Assembly: GCA_910586965.1 (NCBI GenBank)
Contig: CAJUMF010000027.1
Location: 1 to 46,000 of the forward strand
Direction of reading: 5' to 3'
Length of the DNA stretch: 46,000 nt
Origin: an uncultured Dorea sp.
GTDB taxonomy: Bacteria; Bacillota; Clostridia; Lachnospirales; Lachnospiraceae
The first letter of the stretch is position 1, and each line of letters opens with the position of its first letter. The notes under the pieces are model-generated. The model saw only the letters and a program-made list of their open reading frames with translations, was not told where the DNA came from and did no database searches. The translations under genes were made by a program, and so were the position numbers. Shown here piece by piece: positions 8,059 through 16,194 of this stretch.

Positions 8059-8787
8059 ATGGCAAACGAAACAATGAAACTTTCCCAGGAGACGGCTCCT
8101 GCCTGCAAAATCGAGCATCACGCTATGATGTTCGCATTCCTGGCAAAACACGCCATCGAGCGGTGCGGCGAGAGGGGCAAGACGGCGATTCTCGAGGGGA
8201 TGACTGTCTACGGCAATGAACGCGGCGCGCGCATGGCTGCAAATGCCCTCGCCCGCGGCGATGAGCTGACCACCATGACAAACCAGGCTTACGGGGAGTG
8301 GAAACAGGATTACGACGGGCAGATGGAATTCGGGCAGTTACGCACCGAGCCGACGTTTCAGACCTACATTGCAAAATGCGCCTGGTGCGACGCCTGGAAA
8401 AAGCACAATATCACAGAGTACGGAAAATATTACTGCGTCAACGTGGACAACGCGGTTTATCAGGGATTCCGGTCTGACTTTGTCTGCACCCCTACCGCTA
8501 CGTCCTTAAGCTGGGGCGGTGAGCGGTGCGAGTTTGACTGGGGGCATCCGCTGTCGCCGGAGGAAGTGACGGCGCTGGCGGAAAAGAAACGGGAGCTTGG
8601 AACATCCTGCATGAAGGACTTTGATTTCCATACGGCGCACCTGAAATATACGCTTGGCCGTGTGCTCACTGAAAAGTTGGCAGATGAGGGGGAAGAGATT
8701 GTGCGGATGGCAGTCAAAGATTTTGAGCGGACATTCGGGGAAAAATGTCTCCATGCATTAGAGGGGGTTGACATAAGCGAGTTTTGA
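8059..8787 (+). CDS. L-2-amino-thiazoline-4-carboxylate (ATC) hydrolase-like protein
   Basis: The 242-residue protein starts at ATG 8059 after AAAAGGAGGC; an in-frame ATG further upstream lies inside the preceding gene and has no such site. The sequence resembles the ATC hydrolase domain (PF14196): a helical N-terminal half, then the core YGKYYCVNVDNAVYQGF, with GGERCEFDWGH in the C-terminal half. The family is named for opening a cysteine-like thiazoline ring, but most members are uncharacterised and occur as single genes in Clostridia. Its link to the upstream envelope enzyme, only 19 bp away, is unexplained. Conserved Cys, Asp and His residues are visible but I cannot assign catalysis. Confidence 0.7.
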   Translation: MANETMKLSQETAPACKIEHHAMMFAFLAKHAIERCGERGKTAILEGMTVYGNERGARMAANALARGDELTTMTNQAYGEWKQDYDGQMEFGQLRTEPTFQTYIAKCAWCDAWKKHNITEYGKYYCVNVDNAVYQGFRSDFVCTPTATSLSWGGERCEFDWGHPLSPEEVTALAEKKRELGTSCMKDFDFHTAHLKYTLGRVLTEKLADEGEEIVRMAVKDFERTFGEKCLHALEGVDISEF

Positions 8788-8809
8788 GAGGGGCGGAAAC
8801 TTTGTGTGA

Positions 8810-8989
8810 GGTCCGCGGGGCATCCGGCTATATTCCTACGGAACCACGCTCTCGCTCGGAAAAAAACGTAGCAGTACTAAGCTCAATGCATATGCCAGCC
8901 TCGTAAACTCGTCTGGCATATGTATTTCGCTAAGTGCTGACGTTTTTTACGGGATTCCTTTAGGAACACAGCCGGATGCCCTGCGGGCC
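8810..8989. repeat. ~180-bp nearly continuous palindrome
   Basis: The outer arms 8810-8829 and 8970-8989 match at 18 of 20 bases (core GCATCCGGCT). Complementarity continues inward through TTCCTACGGAAC with its partner near 8954-8966, then AAAAAACGT with ACGTTTTTT (8941-8947), to an inner perfect CATATGCCAG/CTGGCATATG (8889-8898 with 8913-8922) around a 14-base loop. It would form a hairpin of roughly 80 bp with small bulges. There is no open frame or transposase, so it resembles a MITE-like or BIME-like element or a structured RNA. It lies between the ATC-hydrolase-like gene and the M20 gene. Confidence 0.8.
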
Positions 8990-9078
8990 GCCAAGGGTTG
9001 CGGCGGTGCGAGTGTGGGCTTGGATTAATGTGCACGTTGATTGCAGAAAAATAGAGATTTTGGAGGGAGGTGCGGATT

Positions 9079-10341
9079 GTGGGTAATTTTATTTCTGAGT
9101 GGATTTTGCAACATGAGGGGGAACTTACCCGGGCGGCGGATTTTATTTTCCGGCATCCGGAGGTTGCTTATGAGGAGGTTTTGTCTTCGCGGTGTCTGGC
9201 GGACTTTCTGGGGAAGGAGGGGTTTGCGGTTTCCTGGGGAACTGCCGGGCTTTCTACTGCTTTTACGGCGGAGTGGGGCGGTGGGGAGCCTGTGATCGGG
9301 TTTCTGGCGGAGTATGATGCCCTTGCGGGTGCCGGTCATGCCTGCGGGCATAATCTTTTGGGGACGGCTGTGTGCGGGGCGGCGTGTGCGCTGAAGGAAT
9401 ATATGGCGGCTGCACATATGCCGGGAACGGTTCGGGTGTACGGCTGTCCGGCGGAAGAGATTATGTCGGGAAAGATTGTGATGGATGCGGCAGGGGTTTT
9501 TAAGGATTTAAGCGTTGCGGTCACATGGCATCCTTTTGACCGGAACCGGGTCAGCAATGATATCTGGCAGGCGCAGGACATCAAGAACTACACGTTTCAC
9601 GGGATAAGCGCCCACGCCTCCAAATCGCCGGAGGACGGCAGGAGCGCCCTTGACGCGGCGGAGCTTATGAATATCGGCGTCAATTATCTCCGGGAGCATG
9701 TGCCGGGGGATGTGCGGATGCATTATGCCTATGTAGATAACCACATCCCGGCAAATGTAGTTCCGGACATAGCTAAGACAAATTACTTTATCCGCTCCTC
9801 AAAACGTTCCCGCACAGAGGATGCAAGCCGTCGGGTGGACGACTGCGCGAGAGGCGCCGCACTGATGACCGGAACGACCGTGGATATTGAGCTTGTAAAG
9901 AGCTGCAAGGAGATGAAGGTCAACCGTCCTCTGGCGGAAATCTTCTATCAGGCGATGACACGCATCCCGACGCCGGAATATACAAAGGAAGAGCTTTCAT
10001 TTGCCGCGGAAATCTGTAAGAAAGCCGGATTTCCCGACGGCGGAGACTATTTTTCCGGCCTGGAGCCGTTAGAGGACGCTCCGGTTCCGATTTCCATCGG
10101 AACGGATGCCTCAGAGGTCAGCCATACCGTGCCGTTAATCACCGTCAGCGCCGCTACGATGTGCAAAGGCACACCGCTCCACCACTGGGCGGCGGCCAAA
10201 CAGGCTGGCATGAGCATCGGGCAGAAAGGGATGCTGTATGCCGCAAGATGCATGGCAGAAGGAGCAAAGCTTTTGCTGGAGACACCAGACGGATTCGGGA
10301 AAATTTGGGAATTCCACAGGCAATCCTCTGGCAATCAGTGA
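9079..10341 (+). CDS. M20-family amidohydrolase (AbgB/aminoacylase-like)
   Basis: About 420 residues. The GTG at 9079 lies 8 bases after GGAGGGAGG; another in-frame GTG at 9070 overlaps that site and is less likely. Landmarks of the M20D amidohydrolases are present: the metal and catalytic segment GFLAEYDAL with GHACGHN (about residues 70-92), then WHPFDRN, the dimerisation-domain segment YTFHGISAHASKSPEDGRSALDA, and a late metal-binding region. These enzymes cleave amide bonds of N-acyl amino acids or p-aminobenzoyl-glutamate. The gene precedes proC by 23 bp, suggesting an operon that releases and reworks amino acids; the substrate is not predictable. Confidence 0.88.
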   Translation: MGNFISEWILQHEGELTRAADFIFRHPEVAYEEVLSSRCLADFLGKEGFAVSWGTAGLSTAFTAEWGGGEPVIGFLAEYDALAGAGHACGHNLLGTAVCGAACALKEYMAAAHMPGTVRVYGCPAEEIMSGKIVMDAAGVFKDLSVAVTWHPFDRNRVSNDIWQAQDIKNYTFHGISAHASKSPEDGRSALDAAELMNIGVNYLREHVPGDVRMHYAYVDNHIPANVVPDIAKTNYFIRSSKRSRTEDASRRVDDCARGAALMTGTTVDIELVKSCKEMKVNRPLAEIFYQAMTRIPTPEYTKEELSFAAEICKKAGFPDGGDYFSGLEPLEDAPVPISIGTDASEVSHTVPLITVSAATMCKGTPLHHWAAAKQAGMSIGQKGMLYAARCMAEGAKLLLETPDGFGKIWEFHRQSSGNQ

Positions 10342-10364
10342 TACAAAAACAGGAGGGATTTATT

Positions 10365-11162
10365 ATGATAACAAAGAAAATCGGCATCATCGGATGCGGG
10401 AACATGGGCGGAGCTATCCTATACGGCGCGCTGGAAAGCGGCGTACTCCCAAAAGAGAACGCTTATGTCTACGACATCAACCCAGCTATGATGGAAAAAG
10501 CTGAAAAATGGGGCGTACACCTTGCCGCTGACGACGAGGACGTATGTAAGAAAGCGGACATAATCCTGCTTGCCGTAAAGCCGCAAAACGCGGCAGAGGC
10601 GCTGTCCATGTGCAAAAATGCTCTGGACGGCAAAGCTGTGATGTCTATCGTGGCAGGCGTGACCGTCAATCGTCTGCAGAATATGATTGCAGGAACCCCA
10701 AGAATCTTACGCATCATGCCAAACACCCCCGCCATGGTCTACGAGGGTGCATTTGCTCTCTGTTCCGACAATGACTTTACAGCGGAAGAGCTTGATAACG
10801 CAACGTCCATCTATGAGACAATCGGCGTTGTAGAGATGATTCCGGAACATCTCATCGATGCCGTGTGCGGCTTAAGCGGCGGCGGTCCGGCTTACGCTGC
10901 TATGTTTATTGAGGCTATGGCCGACGGCGGCGTAAAGCAGGGGCTACCGAGAGCAACCGCGTACCGCTTAGCAGCACAGACCTGCCTGGGAACGGCTAAA
11001 ATGATTCTTGAAAAGGGCATCCATCCGGGAGAGCTTAAGGACATGGTAACTTCCCCCGGCGGAACAACCATTGAAGGCTGCGAGGCACTTGAGAGGGGCG
11101 GCATGAGGGCCGCAGTGATTGACTGTGTGAATGTGGCGACCGAGAAATCAAAGAAACTGTAA
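10365..11162 (+). CDS. proC: Pyrroline-5-carboxylate reductase
   Basis: 265 residues starting at ATG 10365, 7 bases after AGGAGGGA; longer readings of the frame start inside the M20 gene. The N-terminal Rossmann fold GIIGCGNMGGAI binds NAD(P)H, and the C-terminal helical domain carries the family signature (LSGGGPAYAAMFIEAMADGG, then SPGGTTIEG near residue 230). It catalyses the last step of proline synthesis, pyrroline-5-carboxylate to proline, in the cytosol. The length is normal for the family. Co-transcription with the M20 amidohydrolase is likely. Confidence 0.97.
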   Translation: MITKKIGIIGCGNMGGAILYGALESGVLPKENAYVYDINPAMMEKAEKWGVHLAADDEDVCKKADIILLAVKPQNAAEALSMCKNALDGKAVMSIVAGVTVNRLQNMIAGTPRILRIMPNTPAMVYEGAFALCSDNDFTAEELDNATSIYETIGVVEMIPEHLIDAVCGLSGGGPAYAAMFIEAMADGGVKQGLPRATAYRLAAQTCLGTAKMILEKGIHPGELKDMVTSPGGTTIEGCEALERGGMRAAVIDCVNVATEKSKKL

Positions 11163-11173
11163 ATAATGCCAGA

Positions 11174-11217
11174 TATACGGCAGGACATGTATGACCAGAA
11201 TACTGTCCTGCCGTATA
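11174..11217. terminator. Strong hairpin after proC
   Basis: A perfect 14-bp stem TATACGGCAGGACA/TGTCCTGCCGTATA (11174-11187 with 11204-11217) lies 11 bp past the proC stop and just before the end of the convergent pseudogene. It lacks a strong T-run but is well placed as a shared terminator. Confidence 0.75.
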
Positions 11218-11249
11218 TAAATTATTTGAATAATTCTTCCGTTATCTTT

Positions 11250-12382
11250 TTACTTTTGTTTTGTAATTATCCATTTACCTTTTCGGTTCGTGCCTTCTCT
11301 GGCTAAAATTTTTTCCTTCTGCAGCTTTGCAAAAAGTCTTTTTACTGTTGCGACTGACACTTTCAATTTTGCTGCATATTCCTTCTGCGTCCTCGCAGAA
11401 TCCTGTCCAATGTAAATAAGCAGTTTTTTCTTCAAATTTTTTTCATTTGAAATGGTTTCTGGAATAGTGTCAGAAATGGTGTCAGAAACAATCTCACTGA
11501 TACCATTTATACAATTTTCCTGCCAAAAATCAAAGGAAAATCCTTCATTCAACGGAACAATAATCCGAAATATATCACCTTCTATAAACTCTGGTATCTT
11601 TCCTGAATAATATTGACTATATTTAAACAATTTTCGGACTCCAGAGCCAAGCTGGTCTGCATAGCCAATATTCCTGAAAAATGCCGCTATAATTGGATTT
11701 TTAGGATATGGCTCTAAATTGTCCACAGTAATTCTTCCGCCTTTTACCGCACGATTTGCATTCTCCACATACATTTGCTCTTTCTCAATCACAAATTTTG
11801 CTGTATAACTGCTTGAACCTGATCATTCATAGCTGCCCATGGATGTTGCCCACCCGCATGATTTTGCGCCATTTTTCTTATTTTAGGCAATAAATCTAAT
11901 CTTAAATCTTCCATCTTTGCATATGGATAAATCTTCTTTTCTGTAAAAATGTTTTGCTTGCGAATATACATCTGTGCAATTGCACTGGTCGCAGTTACCC
12001 TTACATCTGCATCATCTATGCGATCGTAAATTACTTTTTTATAGCTGTGAACCTCTGCACTGGGCGGAACATGCACATGAATGATTGCACGTCCCTTTTC
12101 ATCCTTAATAATCTCCGGAGCAAGATAAATTGTTGGCGAAAACATTGCGGGATTGCTAACGACACTAATAAAATTCCTAATCAAATCTGAAGTTGCTTTT
12201 TCCGGCACCCCTAAAATTGTTCCATCATCCAATATCCCCATAAAAATATCACCGCCAAAACGATTTGAAAATGAGCACACTGTTTCATAAGTATCTGTTT
12301 CAATTCCATTACCGCATCGTTTAAACTCTACTGCCACTGTTTCTCCTATTGTAAGAATGGATTGCAACGTTTTCAAATCCAT
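11250..12382 (-). pseudogene. Broken AlbA_2-type ATP-binding regulator with internal deletion and frameshift
   Basis: The 5' piece (12382 down to 11789) has a good ribosome binding site and encodes the AlbA_2/Schlafen-like N-terminal domain (ETVAVEFKRCGNG, then RFGGDIFMGILDDG), running to GGQHPWAAM before a stop. The 3' piece (down to 11250) is in another frame and picks up the family's C-terminal half at KFVIEKEQMYVENANRA, continuing through IGYADQLGSGVRKLFKY to a winged helix (TQKEYAAKLKVSVATVKRLF). The roughly 200-residue middle that normally joins these parts is missing. The junction is near 11790-11835. I read this as one gene inactivated by an internal deletion. The C-terminal linker contains a tetrapeptide repeat (SDTI-SDTI-PETI). 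Confidence 0.8.
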
Positions 12383-12525
12383 ATCAATCCCTCCTGCCTC
12401 TAATAAGATAATGTTTCAAAATATATGTATATTTTCATTCTACATTGTTTATATTATCATACCCATACCAATTTGCATATGAGCATCTTAAAGTTAATTT
12501 ATTTTCTGTTTAACCAGTACAATGC

Positions 12526-12552
12526 AAAAACGGACACCTCCTAAGATGCCCG
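12526..12552 (-). terminator. Terminator of the MFS-M24 operon
   Basis: On the minus strand CGGGCATC and GGTGTCCG pair (with two wobble pairs) around a short loop, followed by five T residues. It lies about 50 bp past the peptidase stop codon. Confidence 0.75.
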
Positions 12553-12599
12553 CCTTTGCTTATATATAGTTATGAGTGGCTACTTGTCAATGGCAAATT

Positions 12600-13685
12600 T
12601 TAATCATTCCCGACAATCTGAAGTTCCTTCGGATACTTGGTCAGGACTTCGCATCCATCCTCTGTCACGATGACAAGGTCTTCAATCCTTACTCCAACAT
12701 CATCTTTCAGATAGATGCCCGGCTCAATGGAGAAACACATGCCCGGCTCTGCGATAAGATCGCAGGATGCGCTTGCCTCCGGCGGCTCGTGTACCGTCAT
12801 GCCCACGCCGTGTCCGGTACGGGTAAGGAACTTGTCGCCGTATCCTGCATCGCTGATGACTTTGCGGGCAACCGCGTCAATATCACACATCTTTACGCCC
12901 GGCTTTACAAAATCAATCGCTGCCTGCTGCGCCTCTTTTACTATCTCATATACCTTGCGGTGCTCATCGCTTACGCTCTTGTAGAATACGGTACGGGTCA
13001 TATCGCACCAATAATTGTTGATCGGAGCCCACAGGTCGAAAAGCACTGCATCCCCTTCTTTCAAGGTCTCTCCTGCAACAGCGCCGTGGTGCGGCTCAGC
13101 CGCATTTTTACCATAGCATACATACTGGAGCTGGATATCACGCTCTGCCCCATGCTCCTCAAAGAACTCCTCAATCATATCTGAGAGCTGTTTCTCGTCA
13201 AGGCTCGGGTCAATGTGGTTGATGCCGAACTCAACTGCCATATCATTGACACGGGCTGCCTGACGCAGAAGCTCTCTTTCTTCCTCGTCCTTGTGCGCCT
13301 TGCAGATGTCAACGCAGTCTGAGCCCAGTACCGGGATCAGGTCGTCGCGCTCCTGAAGAATGGAAATCGTATGCTTTGCTGTCCAGTTTTTGTCAAATCC
13401 GACTTTCCCCGGCTTTAACTCTGCTGCAATAAGTGCATACGGATTCTCGCCGTCTGCATAATAGTGCATCGTCATGCCGTCCATCGGCTCAAAGCAGAAG
13501 AGGTTGTTCATAAATGCATGCACCTCTCCGTTGTCCTTGATCAGGATCGCGCCACAGCGCTCCATCGGATTTACAATCCTTCCCGTCAGATAAAAGATTG
13601 ACGGATCATCCGCAACGAGGATCTGGCTGAGTTCTAATTTCTTCATGTTCTCCACAACCCGTTCAAATCTCTGTTTGTTCATCAT
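12600..13685 (-). CDS. M24-family Xaa-Pro aminopeptidase/dipeptidase-like protein
   Basis: 361 residues with the two-domain layout of aminopeptidase P and prolidase: a creatinase-like N-terminal domain (about 1-125) and a pita-bread catalytic domain. Five metal ligands are visible in order: Asp in AVLFDLWAP, Asp in WCDMTRTVFY, His in GHGVGMTVHEPP, Glu in SIEPGIY and Glu in VRIEDLV. It is expected to cleave dipeptides or N-terminal residues before proline, using two Mn or Co ions in the cytosol. It follows an MFS transporter gene by 70 bp on the same strand, which may import its substrate. Confidence 0.92.
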   Translation of the reverse strand: MMNKQRFERVVENMKKLELSQILVADDPSIFYLTGRIVNPMERCGAILIKDNGEVHAFMNNLFCFEPMDGMTMHYYADGENPYALIAAELKPGKVGFDKNWTAKHTISILQERDDLIPVLGSDCVDICKAHKDEEERELLRQAARVNDMAVEFGINHIDPSLDEKQLSDMIEEFFEEHGAERDIQLQYVCYGKNAAEPHHGAVAGETLKEGDAVLFDLWAPINNYWCDMTRTVFYKSVSDEHRKVYEIVKEAQQAAIDFVKPGVKMCDIDAVARKVISDAGYGDKFLTRTGHGVGMTVHEPPEASASCDLIAEPGMCFSIEPGIYLKDDVGVRIEDLVIVTEDGCEVLTKYPKELQIVGND

Positions 13686-13755
13686 AATGTCTTCGCTCCT
13701 TCCACCTGGTTATTATTTTTATATTCCGGGGGCAGATAAGTCCGCCCCCATGACA

Positions 13756-15039
13756 TTATTTTGCTGCACGAAGTTTTGCAAGCTCCTGGCGGCGTTCTTT
13801 CGTAAAATGCCTGAAGGCAAGACACGCGCAGAATCCAATTGCCAGAAGAACTAAGAATCCAACGAAAATATAACGGTAACCTGTAACACCCTCATGGCTT
13901 GAAATGCACCATCCATTGTAAAGAGGCATAACGCTCTCTGCCGCATATCCCAGCGGTGTAATGATGAATGATGCCGCACCCATTCTCTCAAGAGGATAAT
14001 CTCCCTCCTCCAGGATTGCATAGTGCAATGCCTGCGCCGCATACATAAACATGCAGAGGAGCGCGATACTGAGAATCAGCATCCACATAAACTTCATGGA
14101 CTGCGGTGTAAACAGAAGTCCCAATACGCCCAGCGCCATCAGCGCGATGTCAACAAGCATCATTGCGGAAAGACCTTTGCGGTCTGCAAGCTGTCCACCG
14201 ATAAAGCAGCCGACGAAACGGAAACCATTTGCCGCGTAACCCATAATTCCTGCCAGTGCTGCAGACATTCCGAATGCAGCCGTGCAGTACGGTACAACAT
14301 AATTATAAGTGATGATAACTCCATATGTAGTAAACATGATGATTACAAGCATCCATGTTGTAGGCATCTTGAGAACGCCAAGTACTTCTTTCGCAAAGTT
14401 TGTGTCTTTCTCCTTCGCCTCTTTTGAGAAATCCGGAAGACGGTTCCTGAGTGCAAAGTAGCAGATTACACCGACAACGATTGCCTCTACGTCATAGAAG
14501 ATGATAAGTCCGGTCATGCCCATCGTATCTCCGACTGCACGGCATGCCGCGGTAAACCCTGCCATGATAAGAAGTCCTGAACCAAAGTTTAAGATTCCGC
14601 GCCCCATATCAAACAGCGCATATCCTCTCGCCTGCTCCTCCGCACGGCTCAGCGCCCGCAGAACCTTCATAAGCGGATTCCAGAATGTAAGGATTGTCGT
14701 GATTCCCCACAGCGCGTAGATTGCAACATGAATCGGGAACGGCGGTTTCAGGAGAAGAAGAAGGCCTGCCGCACCTGTCACGATCAGAGAACCCGGCACG
14801 AAAATCTTAAGCGGAGCACGGTCTGCTACCCATCCGCCGAGGCAGTACCCCACAAGAGTCAGTGCGCCGTACACACTACCGAGAATTCCCATCTGCATGT
14901 CATTGATTCCGAAATATGCCAGATAAGCGTCATAGTAATAGTAACGGAAGTATGGCAGAAGATAAGCCGTCATACCTGCCAACGCTATCAACAAGATAAT
15001 CGGTCTGTTCTTTTTGTAACCAACATTATTGTTATCCAT
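13756..15039 (-). CDS. MFS transporter
   Basis: 427 residues starting at ATG 15039 after GAGGAGGG; a longer frame begins at 15063 without a ribosome binding site. About twelve hydrophobic segments are visible, with the typical MFS loop after span 2 (GGWVADRAPLK) and its counterpart after span 8 (GGQLADRKGLS). The substrate is unknown. Because it is followed by an M24 peptidase, small peptides or a proline-containing compound are possible. The divergent XRE regulator is the obvious candidate controller of this operon. Confidence 0.85.
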   Translation of the reverse strand: MDNNNVGYKKNRPIILLIALAGMTAYLLPYFRYYYYDAYLAYFGINDMQMGILGSVYGALTLVGYCLGGWVADRAPLKIFVPGSLIVTGAAGLLLLLKPPFPIHVAIYALWGITTILTFWNPLMKVLRALSRAEEQARGYALFDMGRGILNFGSGLLIMAGFTAACRAVGDTMGMTGLIIFYDVEAIVVGVICYFALRNRLPDFSKEAKEKDTNFAKEVLGVLKMPTTWMLVIIMFTTYGVIITYNYVVPYCTAAFGMSAALAGIMGYAANGFRFVGCFIGGQLADRKGLSAMMLVDIALMALGVLGLLFTPQSMKFMWMLILSIALLCMFMYAAQALHYAILEEGDYPLERMGAASFIITPLGYAAESVMPLYNGWCISSHEGVTGYRYIFVGFLVLLAIGFCACLAFRHFTKERRQELAKLRAAK

Positions 15040-15214
15040 ATTTTCCCTCCTCAATTGTACCACAGTTCACCTGAATCAACATCTGCAGCTATCAAAAACA
15101 CGAAAACCATAGCAACATATTCTGTTGGTATTATGACATGAATTCAAAGTTTACTCTAATTTCTGAATTTTCTTTATAGGAAAGAATTTTTTATGTTATT
15201 TCTTTTGAGGAAAA

Positions 15215-15242
15215 ATTCGACTAACAATTTAAGGGATTCGAC
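15215..15242. promoter_or_regulatory. Paired ATTCGAC direct repeats in the divergent control region
   Basis: Two copies of ATTCGAC (15215-15221 and 15236-15242) are 21 bp apart, two helical turns, in the 330-bp AT-rich region between the MFS operon and the divergent XRE gene. They are candidate binding sites for that regulator. No strong consensus promoter stands out in this region, apart from a weak TTGTAA/TAAAAT pair in front of the XRE gene. Confidence 0.35.
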
Positions 15243-15369
15243 AGAAAAAGTTAATTTTTTATCAAATTTCACTGCATTCTGTATTTTAAAGCAATATTGA
15301 TTGTAATCATGACAATTTCAGGTAAAATGATAGATAAAATGTATAATGCAAGAGAAAGGATGAAATTAT

Positions 15370-16077
15370 ATGACACCGAGCGAACACGTAGGTTCAAGAA
15401 TACGGCTGTACCGTACACAGCGTCATCTTACACTGGAAACCTTTTCAAAAATGATTTCACGAAGCCCTTCAACGGTGTCCAAATATGAATCGGGGAAAAT
15501 CGTTGTAGACATCGAAACGCTTTTTGAAATCTCCGCCGCGCTGAACATATCCGTTAATCAGCTTGTAGACTACACGAAACCTGATACATCCGTACCATCC
15601 CAGAATATCCGGGATAATTTTTTCAAACAGGCAAACCTTTACTATATGTATTCATTTTTCGGAGTTGACAAGCAGTTCTACGTCTGCGCCCTGGAAGTCG
15701 TCAGAAACCAGAAAGACGGGGAAGATAAGATTATCCTTTACTATGACATCAGCGACACAAAGAACTATTCCAACTCAAGTTACCTTTACACCGGCTACAT
15801 CAATTATTTTGATTTCCATGTGACCATGAAAATGGAAAATCCATACAACAAAGGCGACCAGCTCTTTATATACGCCAAGACGCCCTTCAACACAAACGGC
15901 ACCGCACGAGGGCTGGTGCTTGGACTTTCCGAATCTCTGAGGAGCCCCTGCTCCTTTAAAGTTATTTTTTCAAAGACTGTATTAAAAGAAGACAGCGAGT
16001 TAAAAAAAGAGCTCAGCCTTTCTACGAAAGATGTCCTTGCGGAGCTAAGAAGGACAAACAATCTGATGGGATATTAA
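15370..16077 (+). CDS. XRE-family regulator with an unassigned C-terminal domain
   Basis: 235 residues from ATG 15370, preceded by GAAAGGA. Residues 8-65 form a classic helix-turn-helix (GSRIRLYRTQRHLTLETFSK, then SPSTVSKYESGK and LFEISAALNISVNQLV). The remaining 150 residues (NIRDNFFKQANLYYMYSFFG to the end) look like a beta-rich sensor or ligand domain, with aromatic-rich strands and a reported-looking 'phosphodiester-like' pattern absent; I do not recognise it. It is divergent from the MFS-M24 operon and probably regulates it. A bidirectional terminator follows. Confidence 0.8.
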   Translation: MTPSEHVGSRIRLYRTQRHLTLETFSKMISRSPSTVSKYESGKIVVDIETLFEISAALNISVNQLVDYTKPDTSVPSQNIRDNFFKQANLYYMYSFFGVDKQFYVCALEVVRNQKDGEDKIILYYDISDTKNYSNSSYLYTGYINYFDFHVTMKMENPYNKGDQLFIYAKTPFNTNGTARGLVLGLSESLRSPCSFKVIFSKTVLKEDSELKKELSLSTKDVLAELRRTNNLMGY

Positions 16078-16125
16078 TTTTAAGAAACTTCTTCTGCAAA
16101 TCCCCGACTCCAACTGTACAAGGTC

Positions 16126-16172
16126 AAAAAACCGCTGCAAACATTTATTTTACAAATGCTGCAGCGGTTTTA
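16126..16172. terminator. Bidirectional terminator
   Basis: AAAACCGCTGCA and TGCAGCGGTTTT pair over 12 bp, extended by an inner CATTT/AAATG helix. The A-run and T-run on the two sides make it work in both directions, between the convergent XRE and ATPase genes. Confidence 0.9.
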
Positions 16173-16194
16173 TTACCTTCACATACTTGTTCTT

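Noticed and set aside
12576..13184. 202-codon plus-strand frame opposite the M24 peptidase
   Set aside because: Antisense shadow; the opposite strand encodes all five metal ligands of M24.
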